From NCBI RefSeq assembly GCF_004295795.1, contig NZ_SEBR01000003.1, positions 1 to 64,000 on the forward strand: DNA of 64,000 nucleotides, in the 5' to 3' direction. Made by a program: the position numbers and the translations under genes. The DNA comes from Flavobacterium sp. (GTDB taxonomy: Bacteria; Bacteroidota; Bacteroidia; Flavobacteriales; Flavobacteriaceae). This document shows, piece by piece, positions 9,471 to 18,029 of this stretch. Positions within the stretch are counted from its first letter, which is position 1. The number at the start of each line of letters is the position of its first letter. The notes beneath the pieces are model-generated. The model was given only the letters and a program-made list of their open reading frames with translations, had not been told where the DNA came from and made no database searches.

Positions 9471-10019
9471 TGAAATGTTTTTTGATTTTACTAAAATTCA
9501 GTCGGTTAAACACGAATTTAGTTTAAAATCGCTTCGTTCGGAAGCATTGGTTGATAACTTTATTCCGATCAGATTTCAACAATTGAACTTCTTGAACTGA
9601 TGCTTTAATCGACGTAACAATTATCGCTTCTTAATTAAGCAATGATAAAATTTTGTTTTCTTTTAGACAAAAATTCTGGCTGGAAATTGACTTTTTGTAA
9701 GAGGATTTGTATTTGGATTCTACGATTTTCAGATAATAATGTCGTAAGGCTGTTCTAAAATTCTGTATGGTAACTATTTCGTTTGCGAAAAATCCCAATG
9801 GAATCGCGGCTTTGTGGAAAGCCGTGTGCTAAGGTGTGTTTCATGGCCAATCGGGAATCGACAGCAATCGAAACAAGATTTCAATCTGATAACAATGTAA
9901 GAATTAACTCAATTAGTTTGTTGATTTTGGACATCGGACATTACCTTTGAATCGCGTTCCCCGAAAAAAAACTATCTTGGTTTCGCATTCGCAATCCGCA
10001 CCTTTTTTTGAGTCCGACC
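9471..10019. other. Divergent regulatory region between the glycan operon and its likely regulator
   Basis: This 549-bp stretch holds no gene. It is AT-richer than its surroundings and lies between two divergent starts, so it should contain both promoters. Toward the regulator gene, a TTTG at 9946-9949 and a near-match TATCTTGG at 9973-9980 (spacer 23) are a possible promoter. A long dyad at 9621-9648 is listed separately. GCTTC/GAAGC around 9531-9545 forms a shorter dyad. No direct regulator binding consensus could be proved. Confidence 0.5.
9621..9648. promoter_or_regulatory. Dyad centred on CTTAATTAAG, candidate operator
   Basis: A nested dyad: the 10-bp palindrome CTTAATTAAG (9630-9639) is flanked by TTATC at left (9621-9625) and GATAA at right (9644-9648). 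It lies in the divergent region between the glycan operon and the Nudix-type regulator, where that regulator would be expected to bind. This is inference from position and symmetry only. Confidence 0.35.
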
Positions 10020-10766
10020 ATGAAATTGAAACAACAACTCGAGGAGCAATCCGAGCTCAATTACCAGCAGTATTTGCCGCATCTTTCAATAGACAGCGTC
10101 GTTTTCGGTTTTCATGAATCGGCTTTGAAAGTGCTTATTTTGAAGTTGAAAGACCAGGATTTATGGGGTTTGCCCGGCGGTTATGTCAAAAAAGAGGAAT
10201 CGATCAACGAAGCCGCAAGTCGGATTTTGAAAGAAAGAACCGGAGCAAAAGATATTTATTTGCAGCAATTTCGCGTGTTCGGGGATTTGAACCGTTCGGA
10301 AGGATTTTTCGCGGATTACGACGACAAACAATGGCACAAACAGCGTTTTATTTCGATCGGATATTATGCTTTGGTCGATTACAAGGATGTGAGTTTGGTT
10401 CCCGATGAATATTCCTCGGCCTGCGAATGGGTCGACGTCGCAGAACTGCCAAATTTCATGATGGATCACGGACGCATTCTCGAAAAAGCGCTCGCCACAT
10501 TGCGAAAACAGCTCAATTATAAACCTATCGGAATGAGTTTGTTGCCCGAAAAATTTACGATGCCCGAACTACAAAAGTTGTACGAGATCATCTTGGCCAA
10601 AAAACTGAACCGCGGCAATTTCTACCGAAAAATCCTCAGGTTCGGAATTCTCGAGAAACTCAACGAATCGAGAAAAGGTGGCGCGCACAAAGCTCCAGAT
10701 TTGTATCGTTTCGATCCTGAGAAATATCGGGACGCGCTGCAGAACGGCTTGCAGTCGGAATGGTAA
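10020..10766 (+). CDS. Nudix-domain transcriptional regulator, NrtR/AraR-like
   Basis: A 248-residue protein with an N-terminal Nudix fold (about 20-150) and a C-terminal winged-helix domain (about 165-235), the layout of NrtR-family regulators; in Bacteroidota such proteins control sugar use (AraR, XylR). The Nudix box GGYVKKEESINEAASRIL departs from the catalytic pattern: the REuxEE part reads RILKER, so hydrolysis is probably lost, as in sugar-sensing members. The ATG at 10020 is preferred to a TTG 12 bp upstream. It diverges from the esterase-acyltransferase-GH3-GH30 operon and probably controls it in response to a released sugar. The ligand is unknown. Confidence 0.85.
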   Translation: MKLKQQLEEQSELNYQQYLPHLSIDSVVFGFHESALKVLILKLKDQDLWGLPGGYVKKEESINEAASRILKERTGAKDIYLQQFRVFGDLNRSEGFFADYDDKQWHKQRFISIGYYALVDYKDVSLVPDEYSSACEWVDVAELPNFMMDHGRILEKALATLRKQLNYKPIGMSLLPEKFTMPELQKLYEIILAKKLNRGNFYRKILRFGILEKLNESRKGGAHKAPDLYRFDPEKYRDALQNGLQSEW

Positions 10767-11770
10767 CCAAATTTTCCAAAATCAGTTTTTTTACCGCGAT
10801 CGCAATTCTGTCGGCACTTTTTTCGTTCGCGAACATGGCCAAACCTTGGGTTGACGGCTCGAAACATTCCGGACTTTTCACAAGCACTGAAGCTCAAGTA
10901 AAACACGAGAAGATCGACATTGAACTAATTTCGAAAAACGACGTTTTCTTTGGAAAATACCGCGTCGTTTATGACATTTTCGTCGCAAAAGACATCGCAA
11001 TGCCGTTGCAATTCATCGGTTTGGAACTCCACGGAAATCCGACGGTTTCGGTAAACGGGAAAATCGTTGAGACGACGATTCCACCTGTGACTTTTGCCTC
11101 CGTGTCGGAATACGATCGGCAAACGCATGAAGCTAAGGACGAATTCCGGTTCGACGCCGATCTTAAATCTGGAAGGAACCAAATCGTGGTTTCTTACCAA
11201 GTCAACATCGAATATGGGCTCACGAGTCTCGAGCGCGAATACACGCTGAGGTACGCGATTTATCCCGCGAAATATTGGAAGTCATTCGGGCCGATCGAAA
11301 TCCAACTCAAAGCGAGTCCGGAGTTCGAATTCACCAAGGCGAACATTGGCCAGCCCAAATTTGACGGCAAGTTCCACACTTGGAAAATCAAGGCATCGGA
11401 CGTAGACGAACTCGAGATTTCTTTCGTCAGACGCAAATCGGTTTTGGGAAAACTCCTGATTTTTCTTGAACCCGGCGGAATTGCGTCGGTCGCATTTATT
11501 TTGTTTGGATTTTTGAATGTCAGGTTGCTTAGGAAATATCCGAAAAAGGCCAAACAAATTGTCTGGACTGGAATTTTCGTGGCGCCGACACTTTTCTACC
11601 TGGTTTTCGAAAAAGCCTATTTTTGGATTGACTCCGCGTTGCAGCAATGGCAAAACCACGGTTACACTTTTTTCTATTGGATATTTTGGCCTTTGTTGGC
11701 GCTGCTTTACGGACTTTATCTGTTCTGGCAAAAACGCCGATTTGAAAAAATCCGACAGGAAAACACATAA
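10760..11770 (+). CDS. Membrane protein with large extracytoplasmic domain, unknown function
   Basis: A 336-residue protein. An N-terminal hydrophobic segment (about 6-25) is followed by a beta-rich extracytoplasmic domain (about 30-230) and three C-terminal membrane helices (about 234-256, 268-292 and 302-325) ending in a basic tail. I recognise no domain. It overlaps the regulator gene by 7 bp, so the two are translationally coupled, yet its product does not look like a glycan enzyme; a sensing or anchoring role in that locus is possible but unproven. Confidence 0.75.
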   Translation: MVTKFSKISFFTAIAILSALFSFANMAKPWVDGSKHSGLFTSTEAQVKHEKIDIELISKNDVFFGKYRVVYDIFVAKDIAMPLQFIGLELHGNPTVSVNGKIVETTIPPVTFASVSEYDRQTHEAKDEFRFDADLKSGRNQIVVSYQVNIEYGLTSLEREYTLRYAIYPAKYWKSFGPIEIQLKASPEFEFTKANIGQPKFDGKFHTWKIKASDVDELEISFVRRKSVLGKLLIFLEPGGIASVAFILFGFLNVRLLRKYPKKAKQIVWTGIFVAPTLFYLVFEKAYFWIDSALQQWQNHGYTFFYWIFWPLLALLYGLYLFWQKRRFEKIRQENT

Positions 11771-11795
11771 AAAAAGCGGAGAACTTGCTCCGCTT
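11765..11795 (-). terminator. Intrinsic terminator at convergent gene ends
   Basis: The stem AAGCGGAG (11774-11781) / CTCCGCTT (11788-11795) has a 6-nt loop. On the minus strand it is followed by a run of seven T, so it should terminate the CoA-transferase operon; on the plus strand the following T-run is poor. Confidence 0.75.
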
Positions 11796-11800
11796 GAACT

Positions 11801-12460
11801 TTAATCGATGACCATCTCCGGAATTTCTCCTTCGACAATCAAATCGGCTTCGGTCGACTTAATGATTTCCTCGACAGACACGCCGGGCGCGCGTTCGAGC
11901 AATTTGAAACCTTGAGGCGTGACTTCGAGAACGGCGAGTTCAGTGACGACTTTCTTCACGCAACCGACTCCCGTTAACGGCAAGGTGCAACGTTTGAGGA
12001 TTTTCGATTCGCCCGCTTTGTTCACGTGCATCATCGCGACGATTATATTTTCGGCAGATGCGACCAAATCCATCGCGCCGCCCATTCCTTTTACCATTTT
12101 TCCCGGAATTTTCCAGTTGGCGATGTCGCCGTTTTCGGAAACTTCCATAGCGCCCAAAATCGTGAGATCGACTTTTTGGCTTCTGATCATCCCGAAACTG
12201 AAAGCCGAATCGAAGAAACTCGCGCCTTTCAAAGTCGTGATGGTTTGCTTTCCTGCGTTGATCACATCGGCATCTTCTTCGCCTTCGAACGGAAACGGAC
12301 CCATTCCCAAAACGCCGTTCTCTGATTGGAATTCAACCGAAATGTCTTCGCGTACGTAGTTCGCGACCAAAGTCGGGATTCCGATTCCGAGGTTGACGTA
12401 ATAGCGGTCTTTTACTTCTTTCGCGATTCTTTTCGCGATCTGTTCTTTCCCTAAAGCCAT
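11801..12460 (-). CDS. scoB: 3-oxoacid CoA-transferase subunit B
   Basis: A 219-residue beta subunit of a family I CoA-transferase. The active-site Glu47 lies in the conserved SENG motif (QSENGVLGMGP), which forms the glutamyl-CoA thioester; the N-terminal NLGIGIPTLV stretch is typical. With subunit A it moves CoA from succinyl-CoA to acetoacetate or related 3-oxoacids, in ketone-body or branched-chain breakdown. It follows subunit A by 1 bp and ends at a terminator. Substrate preference between acetoacetate (ScoAB) and 3-oxoadipate (PcaIJ) cannot be read directly; the absence of aromatic-pathway genes nearby favours Sco. Confidence 0.92.
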   Translation of the reverse strand: MALGKEQIAKRIAKEVKDRYYVNLGIGIPTLVANYVREDISVEFQSENGVLGMGPFPFEGEEDADVINAGKQTITTLKGASFFDSAFSFGMIRSQKVDLTILGAMEVSENGDIANWKIPGKMVKGMGGAMDLVASAENIIVAMMHVNKAGESKILKRCTLPLTGVGCVKKVVTELAVLEVTPQGFKLLERAPGVSVEEIIKSTEADLIVEGEIPEMVID

Positions 12461-12461
12461 A

Positions 12462-13163
12462 TCAGTTGCGGGTTCTAACGGTTCGTTGCTCGATTCTCTT
12501 CTCGAATTTTTCGCCTTGGAAGATTCGTTGCACCAAAATTCCGGGAATGTGGATCTCGTTCGGATCCAAACTTCCGACGGGAAGCAATTCCTCGACTTCG
12601 GCGATCGTGATTTTCCCGGCTCCGGCCATTGGCGCGTTGAAATTTCTCGCCGTTCCTTTGAAAATCAGGTTTCCGGCTTCGTCGCCTTTCCAAGCCTTGA
12701 CGATTGAAAATTCAGCGTGGAATGCGTGCTCGAGAATGTGCATTTTGCCGTTGAATTCTCGCGCTTCCTTTCCTTCGGCGATTTCCGTTCCGTAACCGGC
12801 TGGCGTGAAGAATGCGGGAATTCCGGCTTGGGCTGCGCGACATTTTTCGGCCAACGTGCCTTGTGGCGTGAGTTCGACCTCGAGTTCGCCTGACAACATC
12901 TGACGCTCGAATTCGGCATTTTCGCCCACATAAGACGAAATCATCTTCTTGATCTGTTTCTTTTGAAGCAGCAAACCAAGCCCGAAATCGTCGACGCCGG
13001 CGTTGTTTGAAATGCAAGTGAGATTTGTCGTGCCTTTCCTGACGAGTTCGGCGATCGAATTTTCAGGGATTCCGCAAAGTCCGAAACCGCCTAGCATGAT
13101 GGTCATTCCGTTCTCGATTCCCTCGAGCGCTTCCTGTACCGAATTGACTTTTTTGTTGATCAT
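12462..13163 (-). CDS. scoA: 3-oxoacid CoA-transferase subunit A
   Basis: A 233-residue alpha subunit of a family I CoA-transferase with the [11 protein letters not shown]oA-binding loop at about residues 25-34 and [15 protein letters not shown] near residue 50. It pairs with subunit B directly downstream (1-bp gap) to form the heteromeric enzyme. A promoter with both boxes lies 20-50 bp upstream on the same strand, so the pair is a simple two-gene operon. Confidence 0.92.
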   Translation of the reverse strand: MINKKVNSVQEALEGIENGMTIMLGGFGLCGIPENSIAELVRKGTTNLTCISNNAGVDDFGLGLLLQKKQIKKMISSYVGENAEFERQMLSGELEVELTPQGTLAEKCRAAQAGIPAFFTPAGYGTEIAEGKEAREFNGKMHILEHAFHAEFSIVKAWKGDEAGNLIFKGTARNFNAPMAGAGKITIAEVEELLPVGSLDPNEIHIPGILVQRIFQGEKFEKRIEQRTVRTRN

Positions 13164-13183
13164 AGTGTTGTGGAAAATCTATG

Positions 13184-13213
13184 CAAAAATAGGGTTCTCA
13201 AACGATTTCGCAA
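13184..13213 (-). promoter_or_regulatory. Promoter of the CoA-transferase operon
   Basis: On the minus strand, TATTTTTG (13191-13184) matches the Bacteroidota -7 box TAnnTTTG, with a TTG (13213-13211) 19 bp upstream. The spacing fits the known primary sigma factor consensus of this phylum. Confidence 0.6.
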
Positions 13214-13232
13214 TCAGCTTTGGACACAAAAA

Positions 13233-13264
13233 AGACCTGTCAGGTTTATAAAGGTGACAGGTCT
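13233..13264. repeat. AGACCTGTCA/TGACAGGTCT hairpin
   Basis: Arms of 10 bp at 13233-13242 and 13255-13264 are exact complements around a 12-nt loop. It resembles the AGACCT...AGGTCT hairpins inside the repeats at 20.6 and 25.5 kb. It lies 21 bp beyond the PBP1A stop, so it may mark the 3' end of that operon. Confidence 0.65.
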
Positions 13265-13285
13265 AAATTTTAAGTCCAAAAAACG

Positions 13286-15613
13286 TTATTGGATCGAAAA
13301 TTCATCCGTGTCTTGAGCAGTGCTGTCGACAGCAGTTGAATCTTTCTGAACCGGCGCCCAACAATCGACTTTGATGCCAAGATTCGCCGGACGTTCAAAA
13401 TCTTTCGTGGAAACGTCGAGATCTTTGTCCTCGTAACATTTCTTCATGAACATTCCCCAAATCGGAAGCGCGGCAACCGCACCTTGTCCGTAGGTGATCG
13501 TCTTGAATCGGGCGGAACGATCTTCGCATCCTACCCAAACGCCGGCGGCCAAATTCGGAACCATTCCCACGAACCAACCGTCAGATTGATTCTGCGAAGT
13601 TCCCGTTTTACCCGCAATCGGATTTCTGAAAACATAAGGATAACCCGTAACTCTTTCGTATCCGTAACCGCCGCCTTGCGTTCTGAGGCGAACACCAGAG
13701 CCGCTTTCGGTCACGCCTTCGAGCAATCTGATGACCGCGAAAGCCACGTCTTTGCTCAAAACGTCGTGAGATTCGGGCATCGGTTCATAGATCAAGGTTC
13801 CGTTTTTATCCTCGATTCTTGAGATGAATTGCGGTTTGACGTAAATTCCTTGGTTGGCGAACGTGCTATAAGCCGCGACCATGTCCATAACTGTGACTTC
13901 AACGGCTCCAAGCGCGATCGAAGGTTGGGAAGGAATTTGCGATTTTACGCCGAGTTTGTGCGTCATGTCGACAACGGCATCCGGCCCGACCTTGTCGATC
14001 AATTTGGCCGAAACCGTGTTGATCGAAAGCGCAAGTGCCTTTTTATAAGTGACCATTCCGCGATATTGGTGATCGGAATTGCTTGGCGTCCAGGTTTCGG
14101 TGACGTTGTGGCGACCTTTCGGGATCGTGAACGGCGCATCGAGAACCGAGTCACAAGGCGAAATGTTGAGTTGTTCGATTGCCGTCGCGTAAACGAACGG
14201 TTTGAACGTCGAGCCCACTTGTCGCGCGCCTTGGCCAACGTGGTCGTACTGGAAATATTTGTAGTTCATTCCGCCCACCCAAGCCTTTATGTGGCCGGTT
14301 CTTGGTTCCATCGCCATCATTCCCGTTTGCAGGAAACTTTTGTAATAACGAATGGAATCCGTCGGAGTCATTGTCGTGTCTTTCTCGCCTTTCCAGGTAA
14401 ACACGGTCATTTTGGTCGGTTTTTCGAAAGAGGCGATGATTTCTTCTTCCGATTTGTCGTTGGCTTTCATCTCTTTCCAACGATCGGAATTTTTCATGGC
14501 CGACATCATGATTTTCTTGGTCTCGGCATCTGAAATCCTAACGAAAGGTTTGTTTTTGTTGTCTTTTTGCTGATTGTCGAATTCCACCTGAAGGTTAGGC
14601 AAGTGGCGCATTACTGCTTCTTCGGCATATTCTTGCATACGCGAATCGAGCGTGACGTAGATTTTTAGTCCGTCGGAATAAATATCGTAATCTGATCCGT
14701 CCGGTTTTTTGTTTTCCTTGAGCCAGCTTCTCATATAATCGCGCAAATACTCGCGGAAATAAGTCGCGATTCCTTCCTTGTGGCTTTCCGGATGAAAATC
14801 GAGCACGATCGGTTTGTTTTCGAGTTCCGATTTTTGAGCCGACGTCAAAAAGTTGTTCTTCACCATTTGACCCAAAACCGTGTTGCGACGCGCTTTGGTT
14901 TTTTCCATGCGACGGATCGGATTGAACAACGACGGATTTTTCAACATTCCGACAAGCATAGCACTTTCGGCAACGGTCAAATCTCTCGGCTCTTTGTTGA
15001 AATAAACTTTTGCCGCAGAACGGATTCCAACGGCCGTGTTGACAAAATCGGCTTTGTTGAAGTACATCGCGATGATCTCGTTTTTGGTGTATTGTCTTTC
15101 AAGACGCACGGCGATAATCCATTCCTTGACCTTTTGCGTCAAACCGATGATAGGATTTCTCGAACGCTCTCCGTGGAAAAGCAATTTGGCAAGCTGTTGT
15201 GTGATCGTACTCGCGCCGCCGCTGGTTCCGAGTTTTACCGCCGCGCTGATCGTACGTCTGCCATCGATTCCCGAATGTTCGTAAAAACGCTCGTCTTCGG
15301 TGGCGACCAAAGCATTCACGAGATGTTTCGGAAGCGCTTCATACTTGACCATCGTCCGGTTTTCGTTGTAGAATTTACCGATGGTCACGCCGTCAGACGA
15401 AATGATTTCGGTTGCCAGATTCGACTCCGGATTCTCCAAATCTTCAAAATCGGGCATTTTCCCGAAGACGCCCCAAGACGCCAACAGGAAGAAAAGTGTC
15501 ACGAACCCAAGTCCGTAAAAGAAAAATTGCCAGAATTTGCGTTTGTAGAACGACACGTCCCGCTGCAGCCAGTTTTTCTTCGGAACGTACTTTTTTGGGA
15601 TGTATTTTTTCAT
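13286..15613 (-). CDS. mrcA: Class A penicillin-binding protein 1A
   Basis: A 775-residue bifunctional peptidoglycan synthase: short basic cytoplasmic tail, one membrane helix (about 27-49), GT51 glycosyltransferase domain with catalytic Glu106 in TEDERFYEHSGID and the GGASTITQQLAK motif (about 132-143), then a transpeptidase domain with active Ser468 in GSTFK and the KTGTS motif near residue 670. It polymerises lipid II and cross-links peptides at the outer face of the inner membrane. It lies 3 bp downstream of gldH and ends the ricT-gldH-mrcA operon. Confidence 0.95.
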   Translation of the reverse strand: MKKYIPKKYVPKKNWLQRDVSFYKRKFWQFFFYGLGFVTLFFLLASWGVFGKMPDFEDLENPESNLATEIISSDGVTIGKFYNENRTMVKYEALPKHLVNALVATEDERFYEHSGIDGRRTISAAVKLGTSGGASTITQQLAKLLFHGERSRNPIIGLTQKVKEWIIAVRLERQYTKNEIIAMYFNKADFVNTAVGIRSAAKVYFNKEPRDLTVAESAMLVGMLKNPSLFNPIRRMEKTKARRNTVLGQMVKNNFLTSAQKSELENKPIVLDFHPESHKEGIATYFREYLRDYMRSWLKENKKPDGSDYDIYSDGLKIYVTLDSRMQEYAEEAVMRHLPNLQVEFDNQQKDNKNKPFVRISDAETKKIMMSAMKNSDRWKEMKANDKSEEEIIASFEKPTKMTVFTWKGEKDTTMTPTDSIRYYKSFLQTGMMAMEPRTGHIKAWVGGMNYKYFQYDHVGQGARQVGSTFKPFVYATAIEQLNISPCDSVLDAPFTIPKGRHNVTETWTPSNSDHQYRGMVTYKKALALSINTVSAKLIDKVGPDAVVDMTHKLGVKSQIPSQPSIALGAVEVTVMDMVAAYSTFANQGIYVKPQFISRIEDKNGTLIYEPMPESHDVLSKDVAFAVIRLLEGVTESGSGVRLRTQGGGYGYERVTGYPYVFRNPIAGKTGTSQNQSDGWFVGMVPNLAAGVWVGCEDRSARFKTITYGQGAVAALPIWGMFMKKCYEDKDLDVSTKDFERPANLGIKVDCWAPVQKDSTAVDSTAQDTDEFSIQ

Positions 15614-15616
15614 GGC

Positions 15617-16099
15617 TTAGTTTGTTGATTCTATTCTAAAACCGACTTCTGTCACGCCTTCAAGCTTGTCCACGCCTGAAACTTTCCCGTTTTGGCGCAC
15701 GGCTTGCTTGATGTTGACCTTGTATTTCCCTTTTGGAAAATGCACGTTTTCTTTATAGAACAGTTTGCTTTCCTTGATGTCAGAAAATCCGTCGCCGAGC
15801 AAGTTGCCTTCGGGATCGGACATTTCGTATTCGAGCGTATCGACTTTCACGACGCCTTTGGGTTGTTCCATCGAGACGATCAAAAACAGGTTGTTGAACT
15901 TGTAATCGTCGTTGTCACGGATGTTCACGAACAAATTGTACTTCTTGAGCGGATCGAGTTCTGGCAAGTCGAAACTCACCGTGGAATCTTTGTCCCAGGC
16001 GCGACCGACCGTTTTGTATTCGTCGAAAACGCGTTTCTTGTCGCAAGAGACGATCGAAATTCCGACCAATAAAAGTAGGATACTAGTTTTGAGGTTCAC
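15617..16099 (-). CDS. gldH: Gliding motility lipoprotein GldH
   Basis: A 160-residue lipoprotein beginning (M)NLKTSILLLLVGISIVSC, a type II signal peptide with the lipidated Cys near residue 18, followed by a beta-rich domain typical of GldH (DNDDYKFNNLFLIVSM, LYKENVHFPKGKYKV-like pieces). GldH is needed for gliding motility in Flavobacterium johnsoniae and is linked to the T9SS/gliding machinery. No ATG fits: the only sensible start is a GTG at 16099, which lies inside the 3' end of ricT (17-bp overlap). A longer upstream reading in this frame runs through ricT's low-complexity tail and is spurious. The neighbours ricT and mrcA are typical for flavobacteria. Confidence 0.88.
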   Translation of the reverse strand: MNLKTSILLLLVGISIVSCDKKRVFDEYKTVGRAWDKDSTVSFDLPELDPLKKYNLFVNIRDNDDYKFNNLFLIVSMEQPKGVVKVDTLEYEMSDPEGNLLGDGFSDIKESKLFYKENVHFPKGKYKVNIKQAVRQNGKVSGVDKLEGVTEVGFRIESTN

Positions 16100-17669
16100 T
16101 GCTGCTTCCTTTGTCACGGTTGCGGTTTCTGTTCCTATTTCTGTTGTTGTTCTTTTTTGGTGTGCCATCTGGATTTGTTTGTCCTTCGCCTTGCGGTTTT
16201 GGCGCACTTTCACCTTCACTTTTTGGCTTTTGCTGCTGCGGACGATTTTGCTTTTCCTGCTGCGGCTTTGGCTGTTGCTGTCTATTTTCAATCGGTTTCG
16301 CGTCTCGGTTTCTGTCGTTTCGCTGACGATTTTCGCCTTGCGGACGTTCACCTTGCACGCGCTCACCTTGCGGTTTGCCCTGATTTCTTTCGCCTTGCGG
16401 ACGTTCTCCTTTCGGACGATCGCCATGAGGTTTTCTATCGCGTTGCGGTTTCGCGCCATCGGGTCTCGGACCGCGATTTTCTCTCGGTCCACGATCGCGA
16501 TTTTGAGTCGGCGCGCCACCTGCGACTGCTTCTGGCGCACTTCCACCTTTTTTCTTGCGCTTCTTGTTGCTGCGCTTTGGCGTATCGAAACGCGTAAGAC
16601 TTTCCTGGCCCACGACGTTGCTGAATTCCATTTTGGCCTCGACCTCGACTTCTACCGCATAATCCTCTAACGAAGAAACTTTGCGTTTCTGTTTGTTCTC
16701 GGCAACTATTTCTTTGACCTGCTCGATGTTCAGCGTGTGCCAGTTGGCATAACTGTCGGTGTAAGCAAACCACATCAAGCCTTTGAAGATGTCTTGTTTT
16801 TGACAGACGGCAAGTCCTTTTTCGGTATCGAGTTTGGTGTCGAAATCGGGGAAATCCTGAAGCGCGTCCATATAAGTGTCTAGCTCGTAATTGAGACAGC
16901 ACTTGAGTTTGCCGCATTGTCCGGCCAATTTCTGCGGATTCAACGAAAGTTGCTGGTAACGCGCCGCCGACGTATTCACACTTCTAAAATCTGTCAACCA
17001 GGTCGAACAGCACAATTCGCGTCCGCAAGAGCCAATTCCGCCCAAGCGAGCTGCTTCCTGCCTGAATCCGACTTGTTTCATCTCGATCCTGACGGAAAAT
17101 TCGCGAGCAAAATCTTTGATCAACTGACGGAAATCCACGCGATCGTTGGCCGTATAATAGAACGTGGCTTTCGATGCGTCACCCTGGAACTCGATATCGG
17201 AAATCTTCATTTCGAGTTTCAGCATGATCGCCAATTCGCGCGCCCGAACCTTCATCGGTTCTTCTTTATCGCGAGCCGTCGACCAAATATCGATGTCCTT
17301 TTGGGACGCTTTTCTGTAAATTTTCCTGACTTCGGGCGAATCGACTTTCACGCCCTTTTTCTTCATCTGGACCTTGACCAGTTCGCCGGTCAAAGTGACG
17401 ATCCCGACGTCGTGTCCCGGAGAAGCCTCGGTTGCCACGATATCGCCCATGCTCAAAGTGAGCTTTTCGCCGTTGCGGTAGAATTCCTTCCTTCCGTTCT
17501 TGAAACGCACCTCAACACAGTCAAAAGGTGCTTCACCATTAGGAAGATTCATGTTTGCCAGCCAGTCGAAAACCGTCAGTTTGTTACAACTGTCAGTTCC
17601 GCACGTGCCGTTATTTTGGCAACCTTTAACGGATCCGCCGCTATTGGTTGAACAGGATGTACATGCCAT
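16083..17669 (-). CDS. ricT: RicT / PSP1-domain protein with long low-complexity C-terminal tail
   Basis: A 528-residue protein. The N-terminus is Cys-rich (MACTSCSTNSG ... CQNNGTCG), followed by the PSP1 domain with its Cys clusters (GSCGRELCCSTW and GQCGKLKCCLNY), then from about residue 385 a disordered tail rich in Arg, Gln, Gly and Pro with PQGER-type repeats and an (RN)n run. RicT in Bacillus is part of the RicAFT complex, an Fe-S protein set acting on RNA processing. The start at 17669 is chosen over one 102 bp upstream because it puts the Cys motif first and the extra residues look like leader. It is the first gene of an operon with gldH and mrcA. Confidence 0.88.
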   Translation of the reverse strand: MACTSCSTNSGGSVKGCQNNGTCGTDSCNKLTVFDWLANMNLPNGEAPFDCVEVRFKNGRKEFYRNGEKLTLSMGDIVATEASPGHDVGIVTLTGELVKVQMKKKGVKVDSPEVRKIYRKASQKDIDIWSTARDKEEPMKVRARELAIMLKLEMKISDIEFQGDASKATFYYTANDRVDFRQLIKDFAREFSVRIEMKQVGFRQEAARLGGIGSCGRELCCSTWLTDFRSVNTSAARYQQLSLNPQKLAGQCGKLKCCLNYELDTYMDALQDFPDFDTKLDTEKGLAVCQKQDIFKGLMWFAYTDSYANWHTLNIEQVKEIVAENKQKRKVSSLEDYAVEVEVEAKMEFSNVVGQESLTRFDTPKRSNKKRKKKGGSAPEAVAGGAPTQNRDRGPRENRGPRPDGAKPQRDRKPHGDRPKGERPQGERNQGKPQGERVQGERPQGENRQRNDRNRDAKPIENRQQQPKPQQEKQNRPQQQKPKSEGESAPKPQGEGQTNPDGTPKKNNNRNRNRNRNRDKGSSSEPQN

Positions 17670-17825
17670 ATTTATATATTGATCGCGGATTTCCGCTACG
17701 TTTCGAAATAGAATTGCCGGTAAAGATAGTGTTTTCGTCTTAAAGTCGACTGTGAAAATCGAATGGCGCAAGGGTTGGAAACAGAGCTGCGCGGCTAAAA
17801 TGATGCGCTTTTGGAAGATATGACC

Positions 17826-17959
17826 TTTAACAAAAAGTACAGATTTTCTGTAATGATCGTATTCTCAAAATCCCGATCTTACCTTCAGGGAAGGGGCGAT
17901 TGTATCCCTACGAAATTCCAAACGGACTTGATTACAGAAAAGCTGTAAAATTTGTTAAA
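17826..17959. repeat. Inverted pair of the 28-bp dyad motif
   Basis: Two copies of TTTAACA-N5-TACAG(A/C)-N3-TCTGTAA face each other: 17826-17853 on the plus strand and 17932-17959 on the minus strand, with 78 bp between them. The pair lies in the 360-bp gap between ricT and the radical SAM gene, which otherwise holds no gene I can see. The arrangement resembles the ends of a small non-autonomous element, but single copies occur elsewhere (20578, 25466, 48578). Confidence 0.65.
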
Positions 17960-18029
17960 AAACGTTAGACTGGATTGCTATTCGCGAGTTTGATCCAAAT
18001 CGCCGAACAGATGGGCGCCAACCTCCGAA

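Noticed and set aside
15617..16546. 309-residue frame ending in GldH
   Set aside because: The N-terminal half is an Arg/Lys-rich out-of-frame translation of the ricT tail. The lipoprotein signal starts at the GTG at 16099, so only the C-terminal 160 residues are a gene.
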